Shown in pieces: positions 34,976-42,095 of a stretch of DNA of 64,000 bases. Origin of the DNA: Coriobacteriales bacterium (lineage in GTDB: Bacteria > Actinomycetota > Coriobacteriia > Coriobacteriales > Atopobiaceae); the NCBI GenBank assembly GCA_030529625.1, contig JAUMWN010000004.1:1-64000 (forward strand), read 5' to 3'. The notes under the pieces are model-generated. The model ran no database searches, was not told where the DNA came from, and saw only the letters and a list, made by a program, of their open reading frames with translations. The position numbers and the translations under genes were made by a program. Each line of letters opens with the position of its first letter. Position 1 is the first letter of the stretch.

Positions 34976-35532
34976 ACGGTCTCGCTTCCCGCAAATCTCA
35001 GGCACTTGAGCGCGCGCTCGGAGCGGAAGCAGTATTGGTCTCTCAGACGATTGGGAAGCAGCTGTGTCACGCATGCGCGTTCTGCCTCGGCAGACCCCAC
35101 CGCTCCAAATACGCCATCCATATACAGGGCCAACGTAATGTTTGTCTGGTCATTCGCAATCTTTCCCACAATCACATCAAATGGCGCCAGCTGCTCGACC
35201 AGCTCTGGGAAAGACCTCCGGCGGCGATGGGCCACGACGCATCGAAGCCACGCAGTATCGGCGTCTTCAAACTCAAGAACGCGCAGCTGTTTAAAATCAG
35301 TGCCTTCAACAACAAAGCGGGACACGAATGCCTTATGTGAATCGGCGTCTGGGACCCTACGATCCACCGCCTTCCTTGCGGAGAGCTTGGAGAAGCTTCG
35401 GGCCTGTTCAAGCGATGTCGTTAGGTAGAACCCTCTCCCGAAGTCCTTGAAGCGGGCGCATTTGCCCAGGTCGGGATTCGGCACCTTCGTGTAGCTCCCG
35501 TGATAGAGTTCGAGCCCCTCACGCAGTTGCAT
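34966..35532 (-). CDS. DUF3990 family protein (ADP-ribosyltransferase-like)
   Basis: 188 residues. Seen: LELYHGSYTKVPNPDLGKCARFKDFGRGFYLTTSLEQARSF near the start, the hallmark of DUF3990, which I recall as placed in the ADP-ribosyltransferase fold group, and later FDVIVGKIANDQ. Its start overlaps the 3' end of a DUF3791 gene by 14 bp, a pairing commonly seen. The pair looks like an accessory toxin-antitoxin-type module, but activity is not demonstrated. Confidence 0.85.
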   Translation of the reverse strand: MQLREGLELYHGSYTKVPNPDLGKCARFKDFGRGFYLTTSLEQARSFSKLSARKAVDRRVPDADSHKAFVSRFVVEGTDFKQLRVLEFEDADTAWLRCVVAHRRRRSFPELVEQLAPFDVIVGKIANDQTNITLALYMDGVFGAVGSAEAERACVTQLLPNRLRDQYCFRSERALKCLRFAGSETVWM

Positions 35533-35755
35533 GCGGACTCACCCCCCTTGCCGCAAGATACTCCTCCACGTCGTCGAGCACTGCGTCGTCACCCTCCATA
35601 TGGAGGAGGGCGAAGTTACGCGCGACATACCCCAAGGCATCCGTCGGAGCAAACACCTGCATGACCTGCTCCAACGTAAGGCCCCAGCGCGCTGCGGCCA
35701 GACGAGAAATTCTCACCAGCATGTTGACGACTTGGGCTTCTTCCGACAACTTCAC
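35519..35755 (-). CDS. DUF3791 family protein
   Basis: 78 residues from GTG 35755 (VKLSEEAQVVNMLVRISRLAAARWGLTLEQVMQVF), ending SPHATA. A TTG at 35749 sits 7 bp after GGGGGAGG and may be the true start. It overlaps the DUF3990 gene, the usual order for this pair, and could be its antitoxin or partner. The LEQVMQVFAPTDALGYVARNF segment fits the family. Confidence 0.75.
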   Translation of the reverse strand: MKLSEEAQVVNMLVRISRLAAARWGLTLEQVMQVFAPTDALGYVARNFALLHMEGDDAVLDDVEEYLAARGVSPHATA

Positions 35756-35826
35756 ACCTCCCCCACGTTGGCTCAACTATACCTCTTCCCAAAGAGACAA
35801 GCACGACCGCCCTTGTAAACCGTCCC

Positions 35827-35855
35827 TGAGAAAAGGGGTCTGGCCCCTTTTCTCA
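35827..35855 (-). terminator. TGAGAAAAGGGG palindrome overlapping the VanY stop codon
   Basis: Perfect 12-bp arms with loop TCTGG. Its right end forms the TGA stop of the VanY gene. Same stem as 17571-17599. Confidence 0.8.
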
Positions 35856-36401
35856 TCGGCCCTCGCGGTGCGCTTCGCGCCATTCTTCGAGCACCCAGCC
35901 ACGCTGGCGCATCTCCCCTGCGACGTCGCGCCCAACATATCGCAGGTGCCACGGCTCGTACGGTATGCCGGTAACGCCCTGGCGGCCCTGCGGGTAGCGG
36001 ATAACGAAGCCATGCTCCCAGCAGTTCTCGGCGAGCCAGGCCTTGCGCTCGTCGTCGAGGTTCATGCCCCGCCTAAACTGGGCGACGTCCATGGCAAGCC
36101 CCGTTTGGTGCTCGCTGCACCCGGGGTAGGCCACGTAGCCGTTGGGGCTGTCCTCAAACAGCTTCGCCTGATAGTCACCGTCGCGATAGGCGCTCGCTAG
36201 TATAAAGTCTTTGATTCCCTCGCGCTCGGCCTGCCCAAACAACGCATTGGCCGCCTTGGCGGCACAGGCGCAAAGCTGCAAACTACGCGAGCGCAAGAGG
36301 CAGTGATGCGGCCGGATGTCCCACAGGTTCACCAGGTCGTCGGGCTCCCAGCCAAGCGGCAGCGGGTGCGACGAGTTCACGAGCATGGTCGTTGCGGTCA
36401 T
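35853..36401 (-). CDS. VanY-type D-alanyl-D-alanine carboxypeptidase without a signal peptide
   Basis: 182 residues from MTATTMLVNSSHPLPLGWEP with GGGAG upstream. Zinc-peptidase motifs are present: SEHQTGLAMDVA (His, Asp) and EPWHLRYVG (Glu, His). LASAYRDGDYQAKLFEDSPN fits VanY. There is no secretion signal or membrane anchor, so the enzyme would act on cytoplasmic peptides unless exported in another way; earlier in-frame starts add no signal. Confidence 0.85.
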   Translation of the reverse strand: MTATTMLVNSSHPLPLGWEPDDLVNLWDIRPHHCLLRSRSLQLCACAAKAANALFGQAEREGIKDFILASAYRDGDYQAKLFEDSPNGYVAYPGCSEHQTGLAMDVAQFRRGMNLDDERKAWLAENCWEHGFVIRYPQGRQGVTGIPYEPWHLRYVGRDVAGEMRQRGWVLEEWREAHREGR

Positions 36402-36596
36402 GAGCGGCTCCCAAGGCGCATCGTTACGGTAAGGCCCCACAAAGACGCAAGACAAGGGGGCTTTCGCACGGGCAAGTATAGCACCGAGGGAAACCCGTCA
36501 CGTGGCCGGGATGGACGCGAACGGGCCATCAAAACAAACCCAGTCGGATGCCTGTGCAATGAGCGGTATGAACAGGCTCGTCAAAAAGGAGACGCC

Positions 36597-36866
36597 ATGG
36601 ACCTCAAGAACCCAACGCCTGAGCAGTAGTCAAAAGTCGATGCCGCCAAGACGCCGGAGGAAATCCTTGCCATAGTCCAGGAGGAGGGGTACGAGCTCAG
36701 CCGCGAGGAACTCGACAGCATCTCAGGAGGCGACTCGTGGTACGAAGACACACAAGTCACCTGCATTAACTGCGGCTACACGTTTTTAAAGAACCTGCCA
36801 GATCACGGTACCATGACGGTGTCGTGCCCATATTGCGGCAGCACGATGGACATCATCGTAACCTAA
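36597..36866 (+). pseudogene. Nif11-type leader RiPP precursor with a zinc-ribbon-like core, interrupted by TAG
   Basis: Strong AAGGAG site, then MDLKNPTPEQ, an in-frame TAG at 36627-36629, and the same frame continues SKVDAAKTPEEILAIVQEEGY, ELSREELDSISGG, then a C-terminal part with CINCGY...CPYCG. The leader matches the Nif11-like family (helical acidic leader ending in a double glycine). The two CxxC pairs suggest a metal-binding core. No ATG, GTG or TTG lies between the TAG and the leader in frame. No modification enzyme is nearby. Likely a recently inactivated orphan precursor. Confidence 0.75.
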
Positions 36867-36920
36867 CCGACCGCCCAATGTGGGATGCGCGGCAAGGCAG
36901 GGATACGGACGCGCACGTAG

Positions 36921-36962
36921 GTGACAAGGGCAGGCCCCCTGTCACCTACTGGCCCTTGTCAC
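36921..36962 (-). terminator. GTGACAAGGGC palindrome overlapping a stop codon
   Basis: Perfect 11-bp arms GTGACAAGGGC/GCCCTTGTCAC. The right end carries the TGA stop (36959-36961) of the hydrolase. An alternative inner pairing AGGTGACA/TGTCACCT also exists. Confidence 0.75.
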
Positions 36963-38029
36963 TTGCCGGCAGCCTGATTCACCGCGTCGATAAAGGCATC
37001 CGGGTGCTCGGAGTGGATATCGTGGCCCGACTCGATCTCGATGGTCTGGCAGTGCGGAATGGTCTGCTGCACGCGCTGCGCATCCTCGTCGCTCGTGGCC
37101 GCATAGAGCACTCCGTCCTTCCCATAGGCTGTCTTGGCCTTTAAAAAGACGACGGGGCACTCTATCTGCTTGAGCATGCCTTCCTGGTCGATGCCAGCCA
37201 TCCAACTGCCGTCATAGAACGACTCGCCAAAGCGCGGGTCCCAGTCGTCCATAAAATACATGCCGCGGGTCCAGGCTCGCGGAACCCAGGCATTGGTCAC
37301 ATGCTCGTTGGGATGTTCCGCACAGAACGTGGCCGTTTGCTCTGCCAACATCTTCTGCAGTCCGCCAAACAGGCTGAAGAGGTAGCTATGGGAGGCATAC
37401 CATGCCGGATAGGCGGTGACCTCGTTTTGCTGCAGGAACGAGTGCGCGACGATGTAGCCGTCATGCCAGGCAAACGTGCCCGCATTCTCCTGCGCCTCTT
37501 CGGGCGTTACGCGGAACAGCGGCGGATCCTCCAGCATGCACGCGGATACGTGCTCACGGTCGTTGGAGGCCACGTAGGCGGCCAAAATACCGCCTGAGGA
37601 ATGGCCCGAAACGACGTACTTGTCGCCGATGACCTTATCTGCAAACGCGATGAGCTCATCACCATTTTTTGCGCATGAGTACAGCGCAGGATCGTGTGCG
37701 GACTCACCGTGACCAAAGCAGTCGACTGCGAACACGTGGTAGCGTTTTGCCAGTTCGGGCAAGACGCTCGCGTAGTCCTCCCACTCCACGCCCTGTCCGT
37801 GGATGAGCAAAAGTGCCGGACCGTTGTTTGGCCCCTCCGCGTAGTTTATGGTTGCGCCATCTACCTGGGCCTGCTTCTCGACAAAGCCTGCCTCGTACGC
37901 CTTGGCAATCAGGCGCTCCTCGGTGTGCAGGTTGTTGTCGCGATAAACCAGAATCGCGCCAGCCGCAACAACGGCGACTGCAGCAAGGGCTATGCCTGCG
38001 ATTTTGAGTACTTTGTGTCCACGAGCCAT
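36959..38029 (-). CDS. Membrane-anchored alpha/beta hydrolase
   Basis: 356 residues. N-terminal signal anchor VLKIAGIALAAVAVVAAGAILVY. Hydrolase motifs: oxyanion LLLIHGQGVEWEDY, nucleophile VVSGHSSGGILA, acid in VFLKAKTAYGKDG region, and terminal ESGHDIHSEHP for the catalytic His. Likely acts outside the membrane on a small ester or similar substrate. It follows the DHH phosphoesterase gene by 25 bp in the same direction, probably as one operon. Confidence 0.87.
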   Translation of the reverse strand: MARGHKVLKIAGIALAAVAVVAAGAILVYRDNNLHTEERLIAKAYEAGFVEKQAQVDGATINYAEGPNNGPALLLIHGQGVEWEDYASVLPELAKRYHVFAVDCFGHGESAHDPALYSCAKNGDELIAFADKVIGDKYVVSGHSSGGILAAYVASNDREHVSACMLEDPPLFRVTPEEAQENAGTFAWHDGYIVAHSFLQQNEVTAYPAWYASHSYLFSLFGGLQKMLAEQTATFCAEHPNEHVTNAWVPRAWTRGMYFMDDWDPRFGESFYDGSWMAGIDQEGMLKQIECPVVFLKAKTAYGKDGVLYAATSDEDAQRVQQTIPHCQTIEIESGHDIHSEHPDAFIDAVNQAAGK

Positions 38030-38054
38030 AGTCTCTTTCTCCTTTCCAAAACAG

Positions 38055-39182
38055 TTACTCGTGCGGATGGGCGTTGAGGAACTTCGTCAACCCCGGCACG
38101 AACTTGGTCTTTCTTCCCAGCCCGGTCCTAAAGACGAACGACGTGCCGTCATACTCGTCGCACTTGGGAAATGCCGCCTCAAAGACCTCCTTGGAGTGCT
38201 CGTTGGCCGGAATGATGCGGTCGATCTTCTGGCCGTTCTCGCGGATGCCCACGCTGGCGTACAAGAGGTCCACGTTCTTTGACTTAAGACCTGCGGGCAT
38301 TGCCTCCTTCACTTGTTCTGCAAGCTTCTTTGCGGCGTCCTCGTCGATGGCGTTCACAAGACCAATGCCAAACGTCGTACCGCCGACCTCGTATTCCTTG
38401 TAGTCGGAGAACAGAATCTCCTCGTTGGTCATGCCCTCGTAGGAGAGCTTCTCCACGTGCAGGTCGTGATAGAAGCCATCCACGTCGTTCACGCCGGCGA
38501 TGCTCGCGAGCTCGCGCACGGCTTGCTGGTCGGCATCCGTCACAGTCGTTGCGGTTAGGTTGTCGGTATCCGAAAGCACAGCTCCCAGCATGATACGCGC
38601 GGTCGGCTGATCGATTTCGAGTCCGTAGTTGAGGTAGTCGAGCCAAACGATGGTGGTCGTCGCTCCAATGGGCTTGGCTTCGTACAGCAGCGACTGCCCC
38701 GTGGTGACGTTGCCTACCCCATGGTGGTCAAGGACGCCCACGATGTGCGCGTCAATCATTCCCTCGGCAGACTGTGCGTACTCACTGTGGTCAACGAGGA
38801 AGATGTTCTTGCCCGACGCATCCTCCAGCACGGGAGGAGTCTCGACGCCCGCCTGGCGCAGGATAAAGGCGGTCTCGTGGTTAACCGGTTCGGTGATCGC
38901 CGCCTGCGCGTCGTAGCCCAGCATCGTGAGGAAGCGTGCGTAGGCGATGGCACTGCACACGGTGTCGGAGTCGGGACTGCGGTGGCCAATGACGTAGATG
39001 GGCCCGTCGTTCTCGACGTTGAGTTTCTCGATGCTGCTCCGGTTGAGGGCGTAGAGGTGCTCGCGCTCCTGCTGGGCGGCATTGTGCTCGATGGTCTTGC
39101 CAACGAAGAAGCCAGCAACGGCAAGGCACACAGCCAGAGCTACCAGAAGCAGCGTTTTTATCTTGGCGGTCTTTTCCTGCAT
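38055..39182 (-). CDS. Membrane-anchored DHH/DHHA2 phosphoesterase (family II inorganic pyrophosphatase-like)
   Basis: 375 residues. Residues ~8-28 form a single membrane anchor. The rest matches family II (Mn-dependent) pyrophosphatase: GHRSPDSDTVCSAIAYA, IFLVDHSEYAQSA, GVLDHHGVGNVTT, LGAVLSDTDNLT, and the basic GRKTKFVP motif near the end. Family members are normally soluble cytoplasmic enzymes, so the anchor implies an extracytoplasmic role, perhaps pyrophosphate or nucleotide scavenging. Cotranscribed with a similarly anchored hydrolase. Confidence 0.85.
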   Translation of the reverse strand: MQEKTAKIKTLLLVALAVCLAVAGFFVGKTIEHNAAQQEREHLYALNRSSIEKLNVENDGPIYVIGHRSPDSDTVCSAIAYARFLTMLGYDAQAAITEPVNHETAFILRQAGVETPPVLEDASGKNIFLVDHSEYAQSAEGMIDAHIVGVLDHHGVGNVTTGQSLLYEAKPIGATTTIVWLDYLNYGLEIDQPTARIMLGAVLSDTDNLTATTVTDADQQAVRELASIAGVNDVDGFYHDLHVEKLSYEGMTNEEILFSDYKEYEVGGTTFGIGLVNAIDEDAAKKLAEQVKEAMPAGLKSKNVDLLYASVGIRENGQKIDRIIPANEHSKEVFEAAFPKCDEYDGTSFVFRTGLGRKTKFVPGLTKFLNAHPHE

Positions 39183-39238
39183 GTTCGATCCTCTGTTAGT
39201 CGGAAGAGGCTATCCCCGTAATCATATCGTATGGGCGC

Positions 39239-39265
39239 GGACAAAGGTGACGGGGACGTTTGTCC
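39239..39265. repeat. Single arm of the 34652-34723 palindrome
   Basis: 27 bases identical to the left arm of that palindrome. Here the arm itself (GGACAAA...TTTGTCC) has short self-complementary ends. Confidence 0.85.
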
Positions 39266-39285
39266 GAGGGCACCCGCAGCCCTTC

Positions 39286-39301
39286 GAGTTCGATTCTCCG
39301 C
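39286..39301 (+). other. T-arm-like fragment identical to the tmRNA 3' end
   Basis: GAGTTCGATTCTCCGC is a 16-base exact match to the tmRNA T-arm but on the plus strand, opposite to ssrA. A terminator follows at 39338. It looks like a remnant of another RNA gene's 3' end or an inverted fragment of ssrA. Confidence 0.5.
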
Positions 39302-39334
39302 TCACGCGAAGGATCGCTATAAAAGGTTCGACCC

Positions 39335-39375
39335 AAGACCCGTGGGAAAGCGGCTTAGCCTACCCACGGGTTTTG
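39335..39375 (+). terminator. Terminator hairpin in the ssrA-distal spacer
   Basis: Stem ACCCGTGGG/CCCACGGGT extended by A/T pairs, followed by TTTT on the plus strand. Confidence 0.65.
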
Positions 39376-39390
39376 GGACTGAGTCTAAAA

Positions 39391-39649
39391 ACATGCACCC
39401 CTTTCGGAGTGCATGGTCATGCGCGGTGGAGGTGCGGAGAATCGAACTCAATCAGCGCCTCGAGCACGCTCGCGTCACGCTCAGCCGCCCATGAACAGGG
39501 GACGGGTTTTTCGTTCACGCGAGTGTGCCGTGAACAGGGGACGGGTTTTTCGTTCATGCTCGCGTGAACGAAAAACCCGTCCCCTGTTCCACGTGCACCC
39601 CTCACGAGGCGCACGGTTATCTTTGGTGGAGGTGCGGAGAATCGAACTC
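39391..39649. repeat. Direct duplication of the ssrA 3' end and hairpin, 200 bp apart (att-like)
   Basis: 39391-39449 and 39591-39649 align without gaps, with 25 identical bases at 39425-39449 and 39625-39649 (the tmRNA T-arm/acceptor end) and a weaker hairpin half. Only the right copy encodes CCA. The left hairpin (TGCACTCC-GAAA-GGGGTGCA) is followed by TTTTT on the minus strand, a good terminator. This is what a deleted integrative element at ssrA would leave. Confidence 0.75.
39493..39589. repeat. 31-bp inverted arms plus a direct 25-bp copy
   Basis: 39493-39523 is exactly complementary to 39559-39589. A direct copy of the first 25 bases lies at 39532-39556. The unit contains GGGGACGGGTTTTTCG. 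It sits between the two ssrA-end copies. Confidence 0.85.
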
Positions 39650-39987
39650 CGGTCCAAAGCACATCCCTAACGGCTTTCTCCAAGCTCAGTTGCCAGTTGG
39701 CATTCGGTTGCGTTGCGCCTGGCAACCAGCGCGCGGCTTCCTAGCTGGTTCGATCTTTTCGTACGGCATACCAGCTACGTCCGTACGAGCATCTCCCTCA
39801 ATGACGTCGCACCGCAAGCGGGAGCAACCCGCGGATTGACGGCTGCACAGTTAGTTAGGCAGCGAGGGCATAGCCCTCAAAAGAATCAGTCTTGTCAATT
39901 CATTTGACGATACCCCTGTTTAACGTGGCGAGGAGACCACGGCTTGCTTACCGTCTCAGACATACCCTGTCGAAACCAGTCACCCCC
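39624..39987 (-). ncRNA. ssrA: Transfer-messenger RNA
   Basis: Rescues stalled ribosomes with SmpB. The 5' end GGGGGTGACTGGTTTCGACA and 3' end GGAGTTCGATTCTCCGCAC...CCA are diagnostic; GGGGGTG pairs with CACCTCC as the 7-bp acceptor. The encoded tag ends with DKTDSFEGYALAA and a TAA (about 39896-39855). Length about 364 nt. A TTGACA lies 31-36 bp upstream of the mature 5' end, but no -10 is clear. smpB and rnr are nearby on the same strand. Confidence 0.95.
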
Positions 39988-40093
39988 AAATTCGCGGGGC
40001 CTGGGCCACCATGCGATTGTCAACGCTTCCAGTTTACCCCAACCGCGCGGGTTGCATACACACAAAGGTACCTCTTCCCCAACGGACATGCGT

Positions 40094-40147
40094 TTGACCA
40101 ATTGCCGAAGACATCCTAGAATGAATGGAGTGTTGACAAAATGTCAA
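40094..40147 (+). promoter_or_regulatory. Promoter and probable autorepression operator of the TetR gene
   Basis: TTGACC (40094-40099), 17-bp spacer, TAGAAT (40117-40122): a good sigma-70-type promoter. The dyad TTGACAAAATGTCAA (40133-40147) lies just after the expected start site and fits a TetR-type operator. Confidence 0.7.
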
Positions 40148-40170
40148 TCCATTGCCAACGGGGGAGCGCC

Positions 40171-40734
40171 ATGGAGACAGACAAGCGTCGCGAGCAATTT
40201 ATAATGGCCGCACTGGAGCTGTTTGCCCAAAAGGGCATCGCACGCACGTCCATTGGCGACATAAGCGCCAAGGTTGGCGTGGCCCGCAGCCTGTTTTACC
40301 ACTACTTCCCCAACAAGGTCGCCATCGTTGAGGCCGTGGTGGACAATCGCGTGGACGACTTCGTGGACCAGTTTGAGGACTGGGACAAGGACTACGACCC
40401 CAATCACACCACCCAGTCCCTGGGCGACATTATTGCTCGCCTTCGCTCGTACATCGCCGATCCCGACTCGTTTTCTGGCATCGTGACCCGCGAGAACGAC
40501 GTGATACTACGCAACCAGTTCTCCATACGAAGCGCCAAGCGGCTTTCGGAAAACTACGCGCAAAGGAAGGCCAACACGCCACTGGAGGAAGGCCACGCAC
40601 GCATAAGCCACCCGCGCGAAAGCCTCTATATGCTGGTCGTGGGTCTTATCAGTCTTATGATACAGTTTCCCGAGGTGACCGACGAAACGCTGGTTGACGT
40701 CGTGGCCGAGACGATGCACATCCACCTGCACTAG
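40171..40734 (+). CDS. TetR/AcrR family transcriptional regulator
   Basis: 187 residues from METDKRREQFIMAALELFAQKG, with GGGGGAG 4 bp upstream. The helix-turn-helix reads TSIGDISAKVGVARSLFYHYFPNK. The C-terminal ligand domain is not recognisable. It stands alone downstream of its own operator-like dyad. The neighbouring genes do not tell what it regulates. Confidence 0.93.
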   Translation: METDKRREQFIMAALELFAQKGIARTSIGDISAKVGVARSLFYHYFPNKVAIVEAVVDNRVDDFVDQFEDWDKDYDPNHTTQSLGDIIARLRSYIADPDSFSGIVTRENDVILRNQFSIRSAKRLSENYAQRKANTPLEEGHARISHPRESLYMLVVGLISLMIQFPEVTDETLVDVVAETMHIHLH

Positions 40735-40753
40735 CCTAGTCAACGCCCAAACC

Positions 40754-40801
40754 GAACGCGGGGGACCCTTTCCTGGGCACAGGAAAGGGTCCCCCGCGTT
40801 C
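40754..40801. terminator. Perfect 22-bp palindrome after the TetR gene
   Basis: Arms GAACGCGGGGGACCCTTTCC... with a GGCA loop. It lies between the convergent TetR and rubredoxin genes, so it may terminate both. There is no T tract. Confidence 0.75.
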
Positions 40802-40848
40802 ATCCTTGCCACGACGGCAGGGAAAGCGCGTAATGGTCGCGTGAGCCG

Positions 40849-40986
40849 TTACTCCTCGACGGCCTCGAACATGTCGGCGCCAACGCCGCACACTTCGCAC
40901 ACGAAGTCCTCGGGCAGCTCGGGGGTGTCGACCTCAACCTCAAAGCCACATACGGTGCATACGAACTTATACGTCTTGTCTGCCAT
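40849..40986 (-). CDS. Rubredoxin
   Basis: 45 residues, a minimal rubredoxin. Seen: [40 protein letters not shown], with the two CxxCG iron-ligand pairs. One-electron carrier, cytoplasmic. It follows a flavin-reductase gene by 75 bp; in many anaerobes the two domains are fused as high-molecular-weight rubredoxin, a donor for oxygen or NO reduction. Confidence 0.92.
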   Translation of the reverse strand: MADKTYKFVCTVCGFEVEVDTPELPEDFVCEVCGVGADMFEAVEE

Positions 40987-41061
40987 GCCTATCCCCTCTC
41001 GTCCTTGCGGAACACTTTTCCGCACCCTACAAGCAGCTTACCACCTTGCCTGCGCAAAAAG

Positions 41062-41571
41062 CTATGCCTCGCCGATGAACGAGGAGGCTTTGGGCGGTGT
41101 CTTGCCCTTGAGCACCGTGTGATAGTAGCTGTATGTCATGGACGGGTCGCCAGAGAGCACCTGAGCATCCTTTACCTCGCCCACAAAGATGGTGTGCGTG
41201 CCCACGTCGAGCGTCTTTACCACGTCGCAGGCAAGCACGCAGGCGGCGTTCTCCGGCGTGTAGGGATCGCCCAGAATCGTCTGGCACGTCTCGATGCCGT
41301 CGAACTTGTCGTAGTCCTTGGAGGTCCTAAACCCGAAGCGACCCACGTACATCATGTTGGCCGACTCGGTGACCACCGTAAGCGCAAAGTGACCCGCGCG
41401 CGCAATAACGCCCTCGGTGTAGTTTTGCTTGTTTACCACAACCTCAACCTGAATGGGGCTGCTGGTGAGCTGCAGGCCCGTGTTGATGATGCATGCGGCG
41501 CGCTCCTCGCCGTCGCTTGCCGAAACCACATAGAGTCCGGACTGGAAGCTGAACAGTGCGGTTGCGTCCAA
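41062..41571 (-). CDS. Flavin reductase-like FMN-binding protein
   Basis: 169 residues from TTG 41571, 8 bp after AGGAGG. LFSFQSGLYVVSASDGEERAACIINTGLQLTSSPIQVEVVVNK is the flavin-reductase/HpaC-type split-barrel start, and HTIFVGEVKDAQVLSGDPSMTYSYYH its C-terminal part. It resembles the N-terminal half of high-molecular-weight rubredoxin and lies next to a free rubredoxin, so it may pass electrons from NAD(P)H to it. Confidence 0.9.
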   Translation of the reverse strand: MDATALFSFQSGLYVVSASDGEERAACIINTGLQLTSSPIQVEVVVNKQNYTEGVIARAGHFALTVVTESANMMYVGRFGFRTSKDYDKFDGIETCQTILGDPYTPENAACVLACDVVKTLDVGTHTIFVGEVKDAQVLSGDPSMTYSYYHTVLKGKTPPKASSFIGEA

Positions 41572-41618
41572 AATGCCTACCTCCTCGTATCTTGTCAGCC
41601 GCTTGGGCGGCTGGTTCC

Positions 41619-42095
41619 CTACCCGCGACTCCGCTCCTTGAGCGCCCGCTGAATCTCGCGGTCCGAATCGCGCCGTGCCAAGTCGGCACGCTTGTCGTAC
41701 AGCTTCTTGCCGCGTCCCAGGCCAATAGTGAGCTTTACCCGATTGTACTCGTCAAAGTAGAGCTCCAGGGGCACAAGCGCCAGGCCTTTGGTTCGCAGCT
41801 TGCCGTCCAAATAGTCAATCTGCCTGCGGTGCAGCAGCAGCTTGCGTCGGCGGTCGGGGTCGACGTTCCACACGCCACCGTGCGAGTAGGGGCGAATGTG
41901 CACGCCCATAAGCCACGCCTCGCCACCGCGAATGAGGCAGAATGCGTCGGTGATGTTGCAGTTGCGCTCACGCAGGCTACGCACCTCGGTACCCGTGAGC
42001 ACCAGGCCCGCCTCCAGCGTCTCGTCAATAAAGTAGGCATGGCGCGCGGCTTTGTTGCGCGCGATCGTCTTGCGCGTCTTTGCGTTATGCGCCAT
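41619..42095 (-). CDS. smpB: SsrA-binding protein
   Basis: 158 residues from MAHNAKTRKTIARNKAARH; GGGAG lies 9 bp upstream, better than the two earlier ATGs. Seen: IDETLEAGLVLTGTEVRSLRE, GEAWLMGVHIRPY, and the basic tail GLGRGKKLYDKRADLARRDSDREIQRALKERSRG that enters the mRNA channel. Overlaps the end of the TPR gene. Works with ssrA 1.6 kb downstream. Confidence 0.97.
   Translation of the reverse strand: MAHNAKTRKTIARNKAARHAYFIDETLEAGLVLTGTEVRSLRERNCNITDAFCLIRGGEAWLMGVHIRPYSHGGVWNVDPDRRRKLLLHRRQIDYLDGKLRTKGLALVPLELYFDEYNRVKLTIGLGRGKKLYDKRADLARRDSDREIQRALKERSRG

Noticed and set aside
36627-36629. In-frame TAG read as pyrrolysine
   Set aside because: Pyrrolysine is not expected in this lineage and no pyl genes are seen; a nonsense mutation or sequence error is simpler.
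39286-39301. A tRNA gene on the plus strand upstream of ssrA
   Set aside because: Only a T-arm-like fragment is present; no acceptor, D-arm or anticodon arm can be folded around it.
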